Below are positions 34,441-42,231 of a stretch of DNA of 64,000 nt, one piece after another; position 1 is the first letter of the stretch; every line of letters begins with the position of its first letter. The stretch covers positions 5,589,001 through 5,653,000 of the forward strand of contig NC_010571.1 in the NCBI RefSeq assembly GCF_000019965.1, read 5' to 3'. Source of the stretch: Opitutus terrae PB90-1. GTDB taxonomy: Bacteria; Verrucomicrobiota; Verrucomicrobiia; Opitutales; Opitutaceae. Made by a program: the position numbers and the translations under genes. The notes below the pieces were generated by a model. The model was not told the origin of the DNA and did no database searches. It saw only the letters and a list, made by a program, of their open reading frames with translations.

Positions 34441-36057
34441 TCACGGCGGTGGAGAGGAGGACGACGGCGGCGCGTCTGCGGGCGAGGGAGGCATGGATCC
34501 GACGTCTCCGGGAACGGGCTTCGGTTTCGCGGTGTGATCGCGGCCGAGCCACGCGTTGGCCCATGAGGAGGTGCCGCGCAGGCTCTGGTCCTGCACGACC
34601 GGCGTGTGCGCCAGCATCGTCTGCTCGTGCCCGTCGTGCTTCAACCGCTCGTAGGCGCGGAGCCAGATGCAGTCGCCAAACCCGTCCACTTCGCAGCGAC
34701 CGTCGCGCGTGCCGCCGCACGGGCCGTTGCGCTGGTTCTTCGCGCACTGCGATTCGGGACAAAGAAACGCGATCTCCGGCAGCGAGCAGTCGCCGCAGTC
34801 CTTGCAGCGAAACAACACCGCCTTGCTCGCGTGCTCGACCAGCCGCAGCGGTTTCGGGCCTTGCATCGGATCCGCCGCGGAGGCACACGCGCGGGCGCCC
34901 CATCGCGCAAGCAGCGTGCCCGGCGTGAACGCGACGTTGTGCATCCATTTCGAAAAATGATAAAGCGCGCTGACGTGCTTCGAAGGCCGCGCGGCGATCG
35001 AGGCCCGCCGCGTCGGATCGGCCAGGCCCGTGGCGTCGTTTTGCGCGTAGTAGAAAAATTCGCCCGGCCGCGAGAACGCGATCTCGCGCGTGAACTGCCG
35101 CCAGTCGCCCGGTGCAAAGCTGCGCTCCACCGTGAGAATCTGCTGGATCGCGGGGAAGGTGTGCACGCCCCCGAGATAGACGCCGCGATAGCCGAGCCCG
35201 CGATAAATCGCGATCTGCTTGGCCGCGAACTCGGTGAAGAACGCTTTGCCGCCATCGGCGCCTCCCGCGTGCCGCCGGCAGAGTTCACGCAACGCCGGAC
35301 TGACGACCACGCCGGGGATCCGGCCTTCCGCGAACAGCTCGGCCACGCGCGGGCTGAGCAGGTAGACGTTGCCGATCAGCGGCACGTGACCCAACTCGTG
35401 CGCGCGCAGGTAGGCGAGCAGCTCGCTCTGCTTGCGCGCGTCGAAGCCAATTTGGTTGATGATGAACCGCGCGCCCACACCGATCTTGGCCGCAAGCTTG
35501 GCGTATTGCGGCATCACCTCGCCCTCATGGAGCTTGAAATTCGTCGTGACGGCGCCGACGAGAAAATTCGTCCCCTCAAACCGCGGTTTGCGGGGACCGG
35601 ACTGGCCGACGTTCGGATCCAGTCCGCGATTCATCTGATCGAGCATCGAGATCAGCCCCACCGAATCGATGTCGAACACCGGCTTCGCCGTTCCGCCTGC
35701 CCCCGCGACCGGATAATCGCCGGTCATCGCGAGGATGTTGTTGAAGCCCTCGCTGTGCAGGAGCCACGCCTCGCTCTCGAGCGCGTTCCGATTGAGATCC
35801 TTGCAGGTGAGGTGAATCACGACCTCCTTGCCGGCGTAGAGGATCGGCTTCCCCAGCGCGGTGGGTGCGAGCTGCGGATTGCCGCCGGCGTTGTCCGTGA
35901 TCGAGATCCAGTCGATCGCGTCGGCGTCCACGAGGTCGTTCGCGAAGGTGCGCGCCTTGACTGCGCTGCGCTCGGACATGCCGCCGCGCACCGAGACCAG
36001 TTCCGTTCCGATAAGGAATCGATCCGCCTGCTCCAGCTTTTCGCGCAGCGTGTGCAT
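34441..36057 (-). CDS. Methylenetetrahydrofolate reductase fused to a MetV-like (MTHFR_C) domain
   Basis: A 538-aa protein joining a MetF TIM barrel (about 1-330, with LIGTELVSVRGG near the N-terminus) to a C-terminal Cys-rich MTHFR_C domain of the kind called MetV in acetogens (FRCKDCGDCSLPEIAFLCPE and GPCGGTRDGRCE, about 425-470). Housekeeping MetF is about 290 aa and lacks this domain, so this is the C1-catabolic type. It interconverts methyl-THF and methylene-THF; in a demethylation pathway it would run oxidatively. The final 40 residues are Pro/Ser-rich. The start at 36057 was chosen by the family N-terminus. Confidence 0.88.
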   Translation of the reverse strand: MHTLREKLEQADRFLIGTELVSVRGGMSERSAVKARTFANDLVDADAIDWISITDNAGGNPQLAPTALGKPILYAGKEVVIHLTCKDLNRNALESEAWLLHSEGFNNILAMTGDYPVAGAGGTAKPVFDIDSVGLISMLDQMNRGLDPNVGQSGPRKPRFEGTNFLVGAVTTNFKLHEGEVMPQYAKLAAKIGVGARFIINQIGFDARKQSELLAYLRAHELGHVPLIGNVYLLSPRVAELFAEGRIPGVVVSPALRELCRRHAGGADGGKAFFTEFAAKQIAIYRGLGYRGVYLGGVHTFPAIQQILTVERSFAPGDWRQFTREIAFSRPGEFFYYAQNDATGLADPTRRASIAARPSKHVSALYHFSKWMHNVAFTPGTLLARWGARACASAADPMQGPKPLRLVEHASKAVLFRCKDCGDCSLPEIAFLCPESQCAKNQRNGPCGGTRDGRCEVDGFGDCIWLRAYERLKHDGHEQTMLAHTPVVQDQSLRGTSSWANAWLGRDHTAKPKPVPGDVGSMPPSPADAPPSSSSPPP

Positions 36058-36076
36058 CGAATCAAAGCGGCTCAAG

Positions 36077-36157
36077 GTAGGGCGGGTTATCCTTAACCCG
36101 CCCAACCGGTGACGCGTGCGGCAGCTGAACCGGCGCGTTGGGGACAACGCACCCTAC
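36077..36157. repeat. GTAGGG-type palindromic repeat
   Basis: GTAGGG and CCCTAC ends enclose GGCGGGTTA-TCCT-TAACCCGCC and an inner GCGTTG-GGGA-CAACGC hairpin. It takes up half of the gap between GH51 and MTHFR genes. Confidence 0.72.
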
Positions 36158-36174
36158 TTCGGGCGGCGCGCAGC

Positions 36175-36195
36175 GGACGCCTCGGAGAGGCGTCC
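36175..36195. repeat. Hairpin GGACGCCTC / GAGGCGTCC
   Basis: A perfect 9-bp stem with GGA loop is followed by CTAC. It adjoins the preceding repeat and ends 33 bp from the GH51 stop. Confidence 0.7.
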
Positions 36196-36227
36196 CTACC
36201 TCAAAAGCTGCAGCGCCGCTCCCCATA

Positions 36228-38216
36228 TCACTTCACCGGCAGCGCGAACAGTGTCGCGCTCATCGCTGGCGCGAGCAGTGGCCCGTCCGCTGCGATGTCG
36301 TTGGTGCGTTGAATGTCGACCACGCGGGGCTGGCCGGGGGTGTTGTGCGAGGTCGGCTCCGGTCCGGTGATGTGCCAGCGCGTGCCGCCGCCGGCCAGCG
36401 CAAGTCCGGCGGAATGGAGCTGCACCGCCAGCTGTTCGTTCGTGGGATTGACCACGCTCACCGTGAGCGTGCGCCCATCGTTCGTCAGCGCCGCCGCAAC
36501 GTCGTAGGGCTCCGGAATGCCGGCCAGCAGCAGTGGCTTCTGGCCGAAATGCGCGCGGTAAAGCTGCAGCACGAGCCCGGTCGTCTCCATCTCGGCGGCG
36601 ATCTTCGTCGTCTTGATGGCGCCGATGACGTTCACCGTCTGCGCATAGTGCGCCATGTGGATGAGGTCACTGTTGCGGAAGTATTCGTGCAGCCCCGCCG
36701 CCGTGCCGAGTCCGTCCGCCATGTCGTAGATGCAACCGAGTTCGCCGTAGACGTATTCCCGGTGCCAGTAATTCCACTCGTCCATCGCGATCGGCACGAT
36801 CCGGCCCTTCAGGTTGGGCAGACTGGCCTGCAGCTTGCGATGACCTTCCGCCTTGTTGCGGATCGATTCGCGCAACATCCCGACGTGCGTGACCAGGTCA
36901 GCGCGGCCCTCCTGCGTCCATGGCAGCCGGCCCCGGTAAAAGTGCTCCGACAGCAGCGTCATGTAGTCCGCACAATTCTCCAGCATGCCCTGCGACCAGC
37001 CGATCGGCCGCTTCGGCGCGCCGGTGTCGAGGATGGGTGGCACGGTGTCCAGATCGCCGACGCCGCTCAACTGCAGCGTCGGGTCCACCTTCCACATCGC
37101 GGCGGCGACCCAGTTGTGCTTCAGCGTGTAGTGGTGCAGCTGCATGTAGCCGATCTGCCACGGGCCGAACATCTCGTTGCCGACGCACCAGTATTTCACG
37201 CCGTAGGGCTTTTCTTGGCCGTTCTTGACCCGCCAGCCGCCACCGATCGTGTCGCTGGCCGCGTTGCAGTATTCGACCCATTGCGCGGCCGAGTACGCGT
37301 CGCCGAACCCGGTGTTCGCGGCGATCATCGGCTCGGTACCGATCTCGCGACAGAACGCGATGAATTCGTCCGTGCCAAAATCGTTGTGCTCCACGCCGGT
37401 CCAGGCGGGATTCTTCCGCGGCGGCCGGCGGTCGCGATCGCCGATGCCGTCGCGCCAGTCGTAGCCGCTGACGAAGTTGCCACCCGGCCAGCGATAGATC
37501 GTGCCGTTGAGCTGCTTCAGCAGCGCGAGCGTGTCGGGCCGCATGCCACGCACATTGTCGGCCGGCATCAACGACGGCGGTCCGAGCCGCACGTCCCCGC
37601 GCAGCACGCGCAACTCCAGCATCGCACCGCGTTCGAGGGTCGCCTTCGGCGTGAAGGCGAAATTCTGTTTGCGGTAATCGCCCGCGGAAAACGTCAGCTT
37701 CTGCGCCGCGCGGTCGGCGGCATTCTCGCCCCAGACGAGCGTCACCTCGATCTCCGCGTCGCCCGACACGGGCCGCGCCCAGACATAGCCTTCGTACCGG
37801 CGTCCGGCGACGACACCGAGATCACGCTGCCGCAGCCCCGCGCCTGCCTTCACCACCGGCACGTGTTCGCCGACGAAGACCTGCTCCTTCGACATGCTCA
37901 CGGCAGCTGGTTCGCCGATGATCTGCCAGGGCGACGCGCCCACGACCGGAAAATTCGAATCCTTCAGATCGCGATACGGCGCATAGTCGGCCGTGATGGG
38001 AAAATAGAATTTCCGGTCTTCGAGCATCTCGGCCCAGATGCCGCCGTAGATGCAGCGGCCCAAGTGCTCGATGAACTGACCGTAAATATACGGGTTGATC
38101 GGCGCGCCTTGCTTGGCGGCATCGACTTTGACCTCGATCGACGCCGCACCTAGGGCCGCGGTCAGCGGCAATGCGAGCAGGCCGAGCGCCACGCGAAGAA
38201 GTTTCAGGGATTTCAT
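36228..38216 (-). CDS. GH51 alpha-L-arabinofuranosidase, exported
   Basis: A retaining family 51 enzyme (662 aa) that removes arabinose from arabinoxylan or arabinan. The acid/base is Glu348 (CVGNEMFGPW) and the nucleophile is Glu480 (IAMDEWNYWH). A signal peptide (MKSLKLLRVALGLLALPLTA) marks export, and the N-terminal part carries a carbohydrate-binding sandwich before the barrel. It sits between the corrinoid protein and MTHFR genes, so xylan side-chain removal and C1 transfer genes are interleaved on one strand, which supports a shared regulon. The leader is CAACCTCCCC. Confidence 0.94.
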   Translation of the reverse strand: MKSLKLLRVALGLLALPLTAALGAASIEVKVDAAKQGAPINPYIYGQFIEHLGRCIYGGIWAEMLEDRKFYFPITADYAPYRDLKDSNFPVVGASPWQIIGEPAAVSMSKEQVFVGEHVPVVKAGAGLRQRDLGVVAGRRYEGYVWARPVSGDAEIEVTLVWGENAADRAAQKLTFSAGDYRKQNFAFTPKATLERGAMLELRVLRGDVRLGPPSLMPADNVRGMRPDTLALLKQLNGTIYRWPGGNFVSGYDWRDGIGDRDRRPPRKNPAWTGVEHNDFGTDEFIAFCREIGTEPMIAANTGFGDAYSAAQWVEYCNAASDTIGGGWRVKNGQEKPYGVKYWCVGNEMFGPWQIGYMQLHHYTLKHNWVAAAMWKVDPTLQLSGVGDLDTVPPILDTGAPKRPIGWSQGMLENCADYMTLLSEHFYRGRLPWTQEGRADLVTHVGMLRESIRNKAEGHRKLQASLPNLKGRIVPIAMDEWNYWHREYVYGELGCIYDMADGLGTAAGLHEYFRNSDLIHMAHYAQTVNVIGAIKTTKIAAEMETTGLVLQLYRAHFGQKPLLLAGIPEPYDVAAALTNDGRTLTVSVVNPTNEQLAVQLHSAGLALAGGGTRWHITGPEPTSHNTPGQPRVVDIQRTNDIAADGPLLAPAMSATLFALPVK

Positions 38217-38322
38217 GGGGAGGTTGATTAAGGGTCCACGTGAGCGTGGGGGATCCACGCGAGTTCGACGATTCCTAATGCGTCACGTAGGATCCAAAAC
38301 CGACAACCGACGGCCGCGCCGC

Positions 38323-39303
38323 TCATTTCGCGAGCGCCGCCTCCAGTTCCTTTTGCAGCGCGGCGGCGACGTCTGCTGGCGTGCCCGCGCGCTCGGTTTC
38401 CTCACCCCAACGCAATTGGGCGATGTAGTCATCCCCCTTGGTGAACCCCAGCCGCTGCGCGGTCGCGTCGATCCGTTCCGGGAACGGCGAAGGCAGATCC
38501 ACCTTCACCTCCTCAAAGTCGTCCCACACTTTGATCTGCGATGGCAGGTCCTGCCAGTAGAGGATCTGGTATTTCGATTTCGCATCCGCCGGCCGCGCGT
38601 TCGCGGCCGCCGCGCGCGTCGGAGGCGAGAGCACCACCCCGCGCTTGGCGGAGGCCACCGGCGCTGGACCCTGGCCGACGAGATACAGGAAAAGGTCCAC
38701 CGCGCTCGACGCGTCCGCGCCATAGCCGTCGGCTCCGATCTCATCGGCGAACATCTGGCTGATCGGCGCGCCGCCGATGGCGAACTTCACCTGATCGCGG
38801 CCTTGCGCGCGGAAGCCGTCCACGACCACTTTCATGTAGGTCATCGTGGTCGTCAGCAGCGCGCTCATGCCGATGACGTCGGGTTTGAATTCATCCGCCG
38901 CCGCCATGAATTTCTCGATACTCTGGTCGACGCCGATGTCCTTCACCTGGAAGCCGGCGCCCTCGGCCATCATGCACACGAGGTTCTTGCCGATGTCGTG
39001 GAGATCGCCTCGCACCGTGCCCATGAGCAGCCGGCCGGTGGAGCTCGACTGGCCGCCCGCAGTGAGCAGGGGCTTCAGCACCGCCATGCCCGCTTTCATC
39101 GCGCGCGCGGCAATGAGCACTTCCGGGACGTAGAGGATGTTGTGCTTAAAGTCCTCGCCGACGACGCTCATCCCGGCGATGAGGCCTTCTTCGAGGACTT
39201 CCTTCACACTGCGGCCTGCCGCGAGGGCGTCCTTGGTCATCTGTTCGACGTCCTTGGCTTTGCCCTCGTAGAGGCACTGATTCATCAACGCATAGTCTGG
39301 CAT
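38323..39303 (-). CDS. Corrinoid (B12-binding) methyl carrier protein fused to a virulence-factor-like C-terminal domain
   Basis: A 326-aa protein. Residues 1-85 form the helical cap and about 90-210 the Rossmann B12-binding domain with the His-on motif GDLHDIGKN (Asp100, His102, Gly105). Ordinary MtaC/MtgC/MtvC carriers stop near 210-220. Here an Ala/Pro linker (about 211-243) leads to an extra domain, 244-326 (YQILYWQDLPSQIKVW, then LPSPFPERIDA), resembling the small proteins annotated as virulence factor (PF13769-like) that occur near corrinoid methyltransferase genes elsewhere. The protein carries methyl between the substrate methyltransferase and the THF methyltransferase. The leader is CCCTTTCCCCC. 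Confidence 0.87.
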   Translation of the reverse strand: MPDYALMNQCLYEGKAKDVEQMTKDALAAGRSVKEVLEEGLIAGMSVVGEDFKHNILYVPEVLIAARAMKAGMAVLKPLLTAGGQSSSTGRLLMGTVRGDLHDIGKNLVCMMAEGAGFQVKDIGVDQSIEKFMAAADEFKPDVIGMSALLTTTMTYMKVVVDGFRAQGRDQVKFAIGGAPISQMFADEIGADGYGADASSAVDLFLYLVGQGPAPVASAKRGVVLSPPTRAAAANARPADAKSKYQILYWQDLPSQIKVWDDFEEVKVDLPSPFPERIDATAQRLGFTKGDDYIAQLRWGEETERAGTPADVAAALQKELEAALAK

Positions 39304-39339
39304 GGGGGAAAGGGAGTTGGGTGGGTGCTTTGGGTTTGC

Positions 39340-39404
39340 GTAGGGCCGCCGCTTGCCGGCGGCCGCAAAGGGGGATCACGGCCGGCGGCGAGCGCCGGCC
39401 CTAC
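39340..39404. repeat. GTAGGG-type palindromic repeat
   Basis: Arms GTAGGGCCG and CGGCCCTAC flank GCCGCCG-like inner hairpins. It lies in the 114-bp gap between the UroD-family and corrinoid protein genes. Confidence 0.78.
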
Positions 39405-39417
39405 GCGACGCGCGGAC

Positions 39418-40482
39418 TCAGCCGCGGCCGAAATGAGCTTGGTTGAATTCCTTCAACGCGGCCTGCATCGCGAGGATGTTGGCACGGGGCATACCGGGGC
39501 TCGTGCCGCCGCCGACCGACAGAATCATCCCGCGGCCCTCGCTGCCGCCTTTCTCGAGCACGTCGAGCGTCGCCGCGCGCACCTCCTCCGGCGTGCCGCG
39601 CACGCCGACCTCGAGCGGATTCACGTTGCCCATCAGGCACATTCTCTTTCCGACGCGCTCCTTCACTTCGGCGATGTCGGTCTGCTTGCCCCAGTTGAGC
39701 ACGTTGAACCCAACGTCCGGCAGGTAATCGAGGCATGCCTGTACCTCCGCGTCGTTGTGGTAGATCTTGACCCAGTCCTTCGGAAACGCATCGCAGATCC
39801 GCTTCAGATACGGGTGACAGAACTCCTGGTAATGCTCCTCGTTCACGAAGCCGACGATGTCGTCCAGGAGGAAGATGCCCTCGACGTCGCGTCCGATCGC
39901 CTTCTCCTGCGCCTTCAGCCAGTCGATGATGAGCCGCGTGCAGAGATCGAGGAGCTTGTGCGCCCACTCGGGTTTTTCGACGAGGTCAATCATCAGCTCC
40001 GTCGTGCCGCGCGCGAAGCCCGCGGTGCACATCGGCCCGCGTGAGGTGACGATCGGCATGATCTCGCCGGTGCCGAACACGCGCTGCTTCTGCATCCGAA
40101 TCCGCTGCAGCGTGAGCGCCATGAACGCGTCGTTCTCGACCTCGTATTCCGGCAGCTTCTCGACGTCTTCGATGTTGAAGAGCATCGGATACTCACTCGG
40201 CGTGTTGTCCTGCCAGAACTTGATCTTCGAACCCATCACCGAAGGTTCGGCGGCCATGCCGTATTCCATCCACCAGCCCGGCACGAAGATGATGTCCGGA
40301 TACTCCTGGTGAATCTTCCAATGCGATTGGAACCAGACTTCCGGATTCAGGAAGAAATCCATGTGGCTGACGCCGACGTAGCCCGGGATCCACGGGCTGT
40401 CGATGATCATGGCCATCGGAATTTGGTCCAGCTTCTCCAGCCGGGCAGCTTTTTTGAAGGTCTCCCATTGTGCGGGTTTCAT
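39418..40482 (-). CDS. UroD-family methyltransferase, candidate corrinoid-dependent O-demethylase (methyltransferase I)
   Basis: A 354-aa TIM barrel of the uroporphyrinogen decarboxylase/MtaA-like superfamily. It lacks the UroD N-terminal substrate motif and is surrounded by corrinoid genes, so it is a methyltransferase rather than HemE. Thiol-methylating members use a His-x-Cys plus Cys zinc site; here the first is His242-Asn-Asp244 (IYHNDAEVQ) and the second region reads SVGGGTSPG (322-330) with no Cys. That argues against a thiol acceptor and fits removal of methyl from an ether or amine donor onto the corrinoid protein. The substrate is inferred from the neighbourhood to be 4-O-methyl-glucuronate or a derivative. 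Confidence 0.8.
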   Translation of the reverse strand: MKPAQWETFKKAARLEKLDQIPMAMIIDSPWIPGYVGVSHMDFFLNPEVWFQSHWKIHQEYPDIIFVPGWWMEYGMAAEPSVMGSKIKFWQDNTPSEYPMLFNIEDVEKLPEYEVENDAFMALTLQRIRMQKQRVFGTGEIMPIVTSRGPMCTAGFARGTTELMIDLVEKPEWAHKLLDLCTRLIIDWLKAQEKAIGRDVEGIFLLDDIVGFVNEEHYQEFCHPYLKRICDAFPKDWVKIYHNDAEVQACLDYLPDVGFNVLNWGKQTDIAEVKERVGKRMCLMGNVNPLEVGVRGTPEEVRAATLDVLEKGGSEGRGMILSVGGGTSPGMPRANILAMQAALKEFNQAHFGRG

Positions 40483-40546
40483 GCGGGGTGTCCTTTGGGT
40501 TTTGTCGGAGGGTAAGTGGGCGAAAGCGGGGACGCGGGTGCAACGC

Positions 40547-40873
40547 TCAGGGCGCGAGCAGGATTTCCGTGTCGGTGAGCTGCAGCTCGACGCCGGCAGC
40601 CTTGGCGGCCTCCTGCAATGCCGCCTGCAACATCACGACCGGATCGCGGCTGACTTCGAGTCGGCGCATGAGTCCGTCACCTTTCTTCGTGCCGACCTTC
40701 AGCGTCACGCGCAGGCCTTTGCGTTTGCACGAGACGCGCGTGCCGTCGGGCAGCGCGGTGTTCATCGGCGCCACGAACGCGTCCACGTAGTGCACGCCGA
40801 TGCCAGACTTGTCGCGGAAGCCCGGAGGAAGCTTCTCCCTCGCGGCTGGGTTGAGGTCACAGAGTTTGATCAT
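40547..40873 (-). CDS. Small conserved-looking protein of the methyl-transfer operon
   Basis: A 108-aa soluble protein I do not recognise. The start at 40873 overlaps the previous stop by ATGA, and coding sequence ends just ahead of the UroD-family gene, so it is certainly placed within the operon. It begins MIKLCDLNPAAREKLPPGF, contains a basic middle (RVSCKRKGLRVTLKVGTKKG) and an acidic C-terminus (LQLTDTEILLAP). No signal peptide, membrane helix or metal motif is obvious. It may be an accessory or assembly factor for the corrinoid proteins. Confidence 0.75.
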   Translation of the reverse strand: MIKLCDLNPAAREKLPPGFRDKSGIGVHYVDAFVAPMNTALPDGTRVSCKRKGLRVTLKVGTKKGDGLMRRLEVSRDPVVMLQAALQEAAKAAGVELQLTDTEILLAP

Positions 40874-42231
40874 GGTGGGGGAAGGGAAAGGCCCGGACTT
40901 GTCGCGCCGTCGCGCGGGGGATGCGCCAGCGTGTAGTGAATCGCCTCCAGCGCCAGACCCCATTTGTGGGCGCGGCTCGCCGCGGTGCAGTGGCAACCCG
41001 AAGGCGCTGCGACGCGCGACCAGCGCAACACCGCATCGAGCGGCTGGCCGAGCAGCGGCTTCTCGGTGGCGATGGCCTGCATCAGCGCGGCGGGGTCGTT
41101 GAGGTAAGCGCACATGAACCGGTGGCCTTCGTCGTCCGCGGTCGGGGTGCACTCCGTGCGCCGGATCACGCGTCCGCTGGCCTCGGGACTGAGTTCAACC
41201 GTGTAGTCGAAGGCCAGCGGCCGGCCCATGTTTGAGCACGTGGTGCCGTCGAATCGGAATCGCGCGGTCAACGAGCCGTCGGCGCGCCGCTCGAGCGTTA
41301 CCCGCTCGCGTGACCATTTCTGCAGCGCGCGCTCGCTCACGGAGTAGTGCGGGCTCGGAGGGAAAGGCGCCGCGGCCGGAGCGACCGAAGCAGCGCGCTC
41401 GTTTTGCGCTTCGTCGCGCTGTGCCGCACTCGACCGTGCGTGGCGATAGGGTCGGCGCCGATACGAGCACGGTGAAAGGCTGCACGCCTCGCACGGAATC
41501 CATCGGTTCGTCGCGCGGGCCTGCACGCTCTGTGGCACAAGCCCGACAACGGCGATGAGTGATTTCTTGGGCCGGAGCATTCCGCTCGCCAGCACTTCGA
41601 AGGGTTCCGGCAGCGGCTGACCCATACCGCGGCCGATCAGCTCGAACAGCGGAACCTGATCGGCGACGTCCCAGCCGGTGTAGCCGGGACTGTAGTGCGG
41701 AATCGCCGCAAGCCCGTCACGTTCCGCCAGGTCACAGATCCGGCCGTTCATCGTGGCCATCAGATGCTCGACCACGGCCGAGCCGAACATCTCCAGGAAG
41801 AAATACTCGTCCGGCTTTGACTCTTGCCAGAGCTGGCGCGCGTGTTCCTCGCAGCTGCGGCCTGCACTGACCGCCACCAGCATGGCGCGCTTCGCTCCGG
41901 CTTCGCGCAGGTGATCGTGCAGCTGCTGCGAGCGAAATTCCTGACCGTCGAGCCGCAACGCCTCCGGTGTCAGCTCCAGCCGCGTTTCGCGGAGATACAC
42001 CCACGGGCGACCGTTCGCCGCATACCATTGACGGGCCCAAGCCGCGAGTTCGAGCGCGCGATCACTCGGCTCGTGATCCGGCGGGTAGCCGAGCAGCCGC
42101 CAGTATTCCGCCTCCTCCACGTCGATCGGTGGCTGCGCCTGCAACAGTTCAAACCGCCGGTGATGTTCATCGCCAGCCGCCGGCGCCGGGGTATCGGCGG
42201 TCGCTGCGTCGAGCGAAGGTCGCTGGCTCAT
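40870..42231 (-). CDS. Stand-alone MetH-type activation domain protein with Cys motif and extra C-terminal domain
   Basis: A 453-aa protein. Residues about 40-240 match the AdoMet-dependent reactivation domain of methionine synthase (HYSPGYTGWDVADQVPLFEL, about 179-198, and SGMLRPKKSLIAVVGL, about 216-231), which re-methylates oxidised cob(II)alamin. A Cys motif CEACSLSPC (Cys247, Cys250, Cys255) follows, and then an unrecognised domain to the C-terminus with more cysteines (TTCSNMG, RTECTP, SGCHC). It overlaps both neighbours by ATGA (42228-42231 and 40870-40873). It probably reactivates the cluster's corrinoid protein, possibly with an iron-sulfur or other metal centre. Confidence 0.85.
   Translation of the reverse strand: MSQRPSLDAATADTPAPAAGDEHHRRFELLQAQPPIDVEEAEYWRLLGYPPDHEPSDRALELAAWARQWYAANGRPWVYLRETRLELTPEALRLDGQEFRSQQLHDHLREAGAKRAMLVAVSAGRSCEEHARQLWQESKPDEYFFLEMFGSAVVEHLMATMNGRICDLAERDGLAAIPHYSPGYTGWDVADQVPLFELIGRGMGQPLPEPFEVLASGMLRPKKSLIAVVGLVPQSVQARATNRWIPCEACSLSPCSYRRRPYRHARSSAAQRDEAQNERAASVAPAAAPFPPSPHYSVSERALQKWSRERVTLERRADGSLTARFRFDGTTCSNMGRPLAFDYTVELSPEASGRVIRRTECTPTADDEGHRFMCAYLNDPAALMQAIATEKPLLGQPLDAVLRWSRVAAPSGCHCTAASRAHKWGLALEAIHYTLAHPPRDGATSPGLSLPPP

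Noticed and set aside
39418-40482. Housekeeping HemE (uroporphyrinogen decarboxylase)
   Set aside because: The HemE substrate motifs are absent and no heme genes are near; the neighbours are corrinoid methyl-transfer genes.
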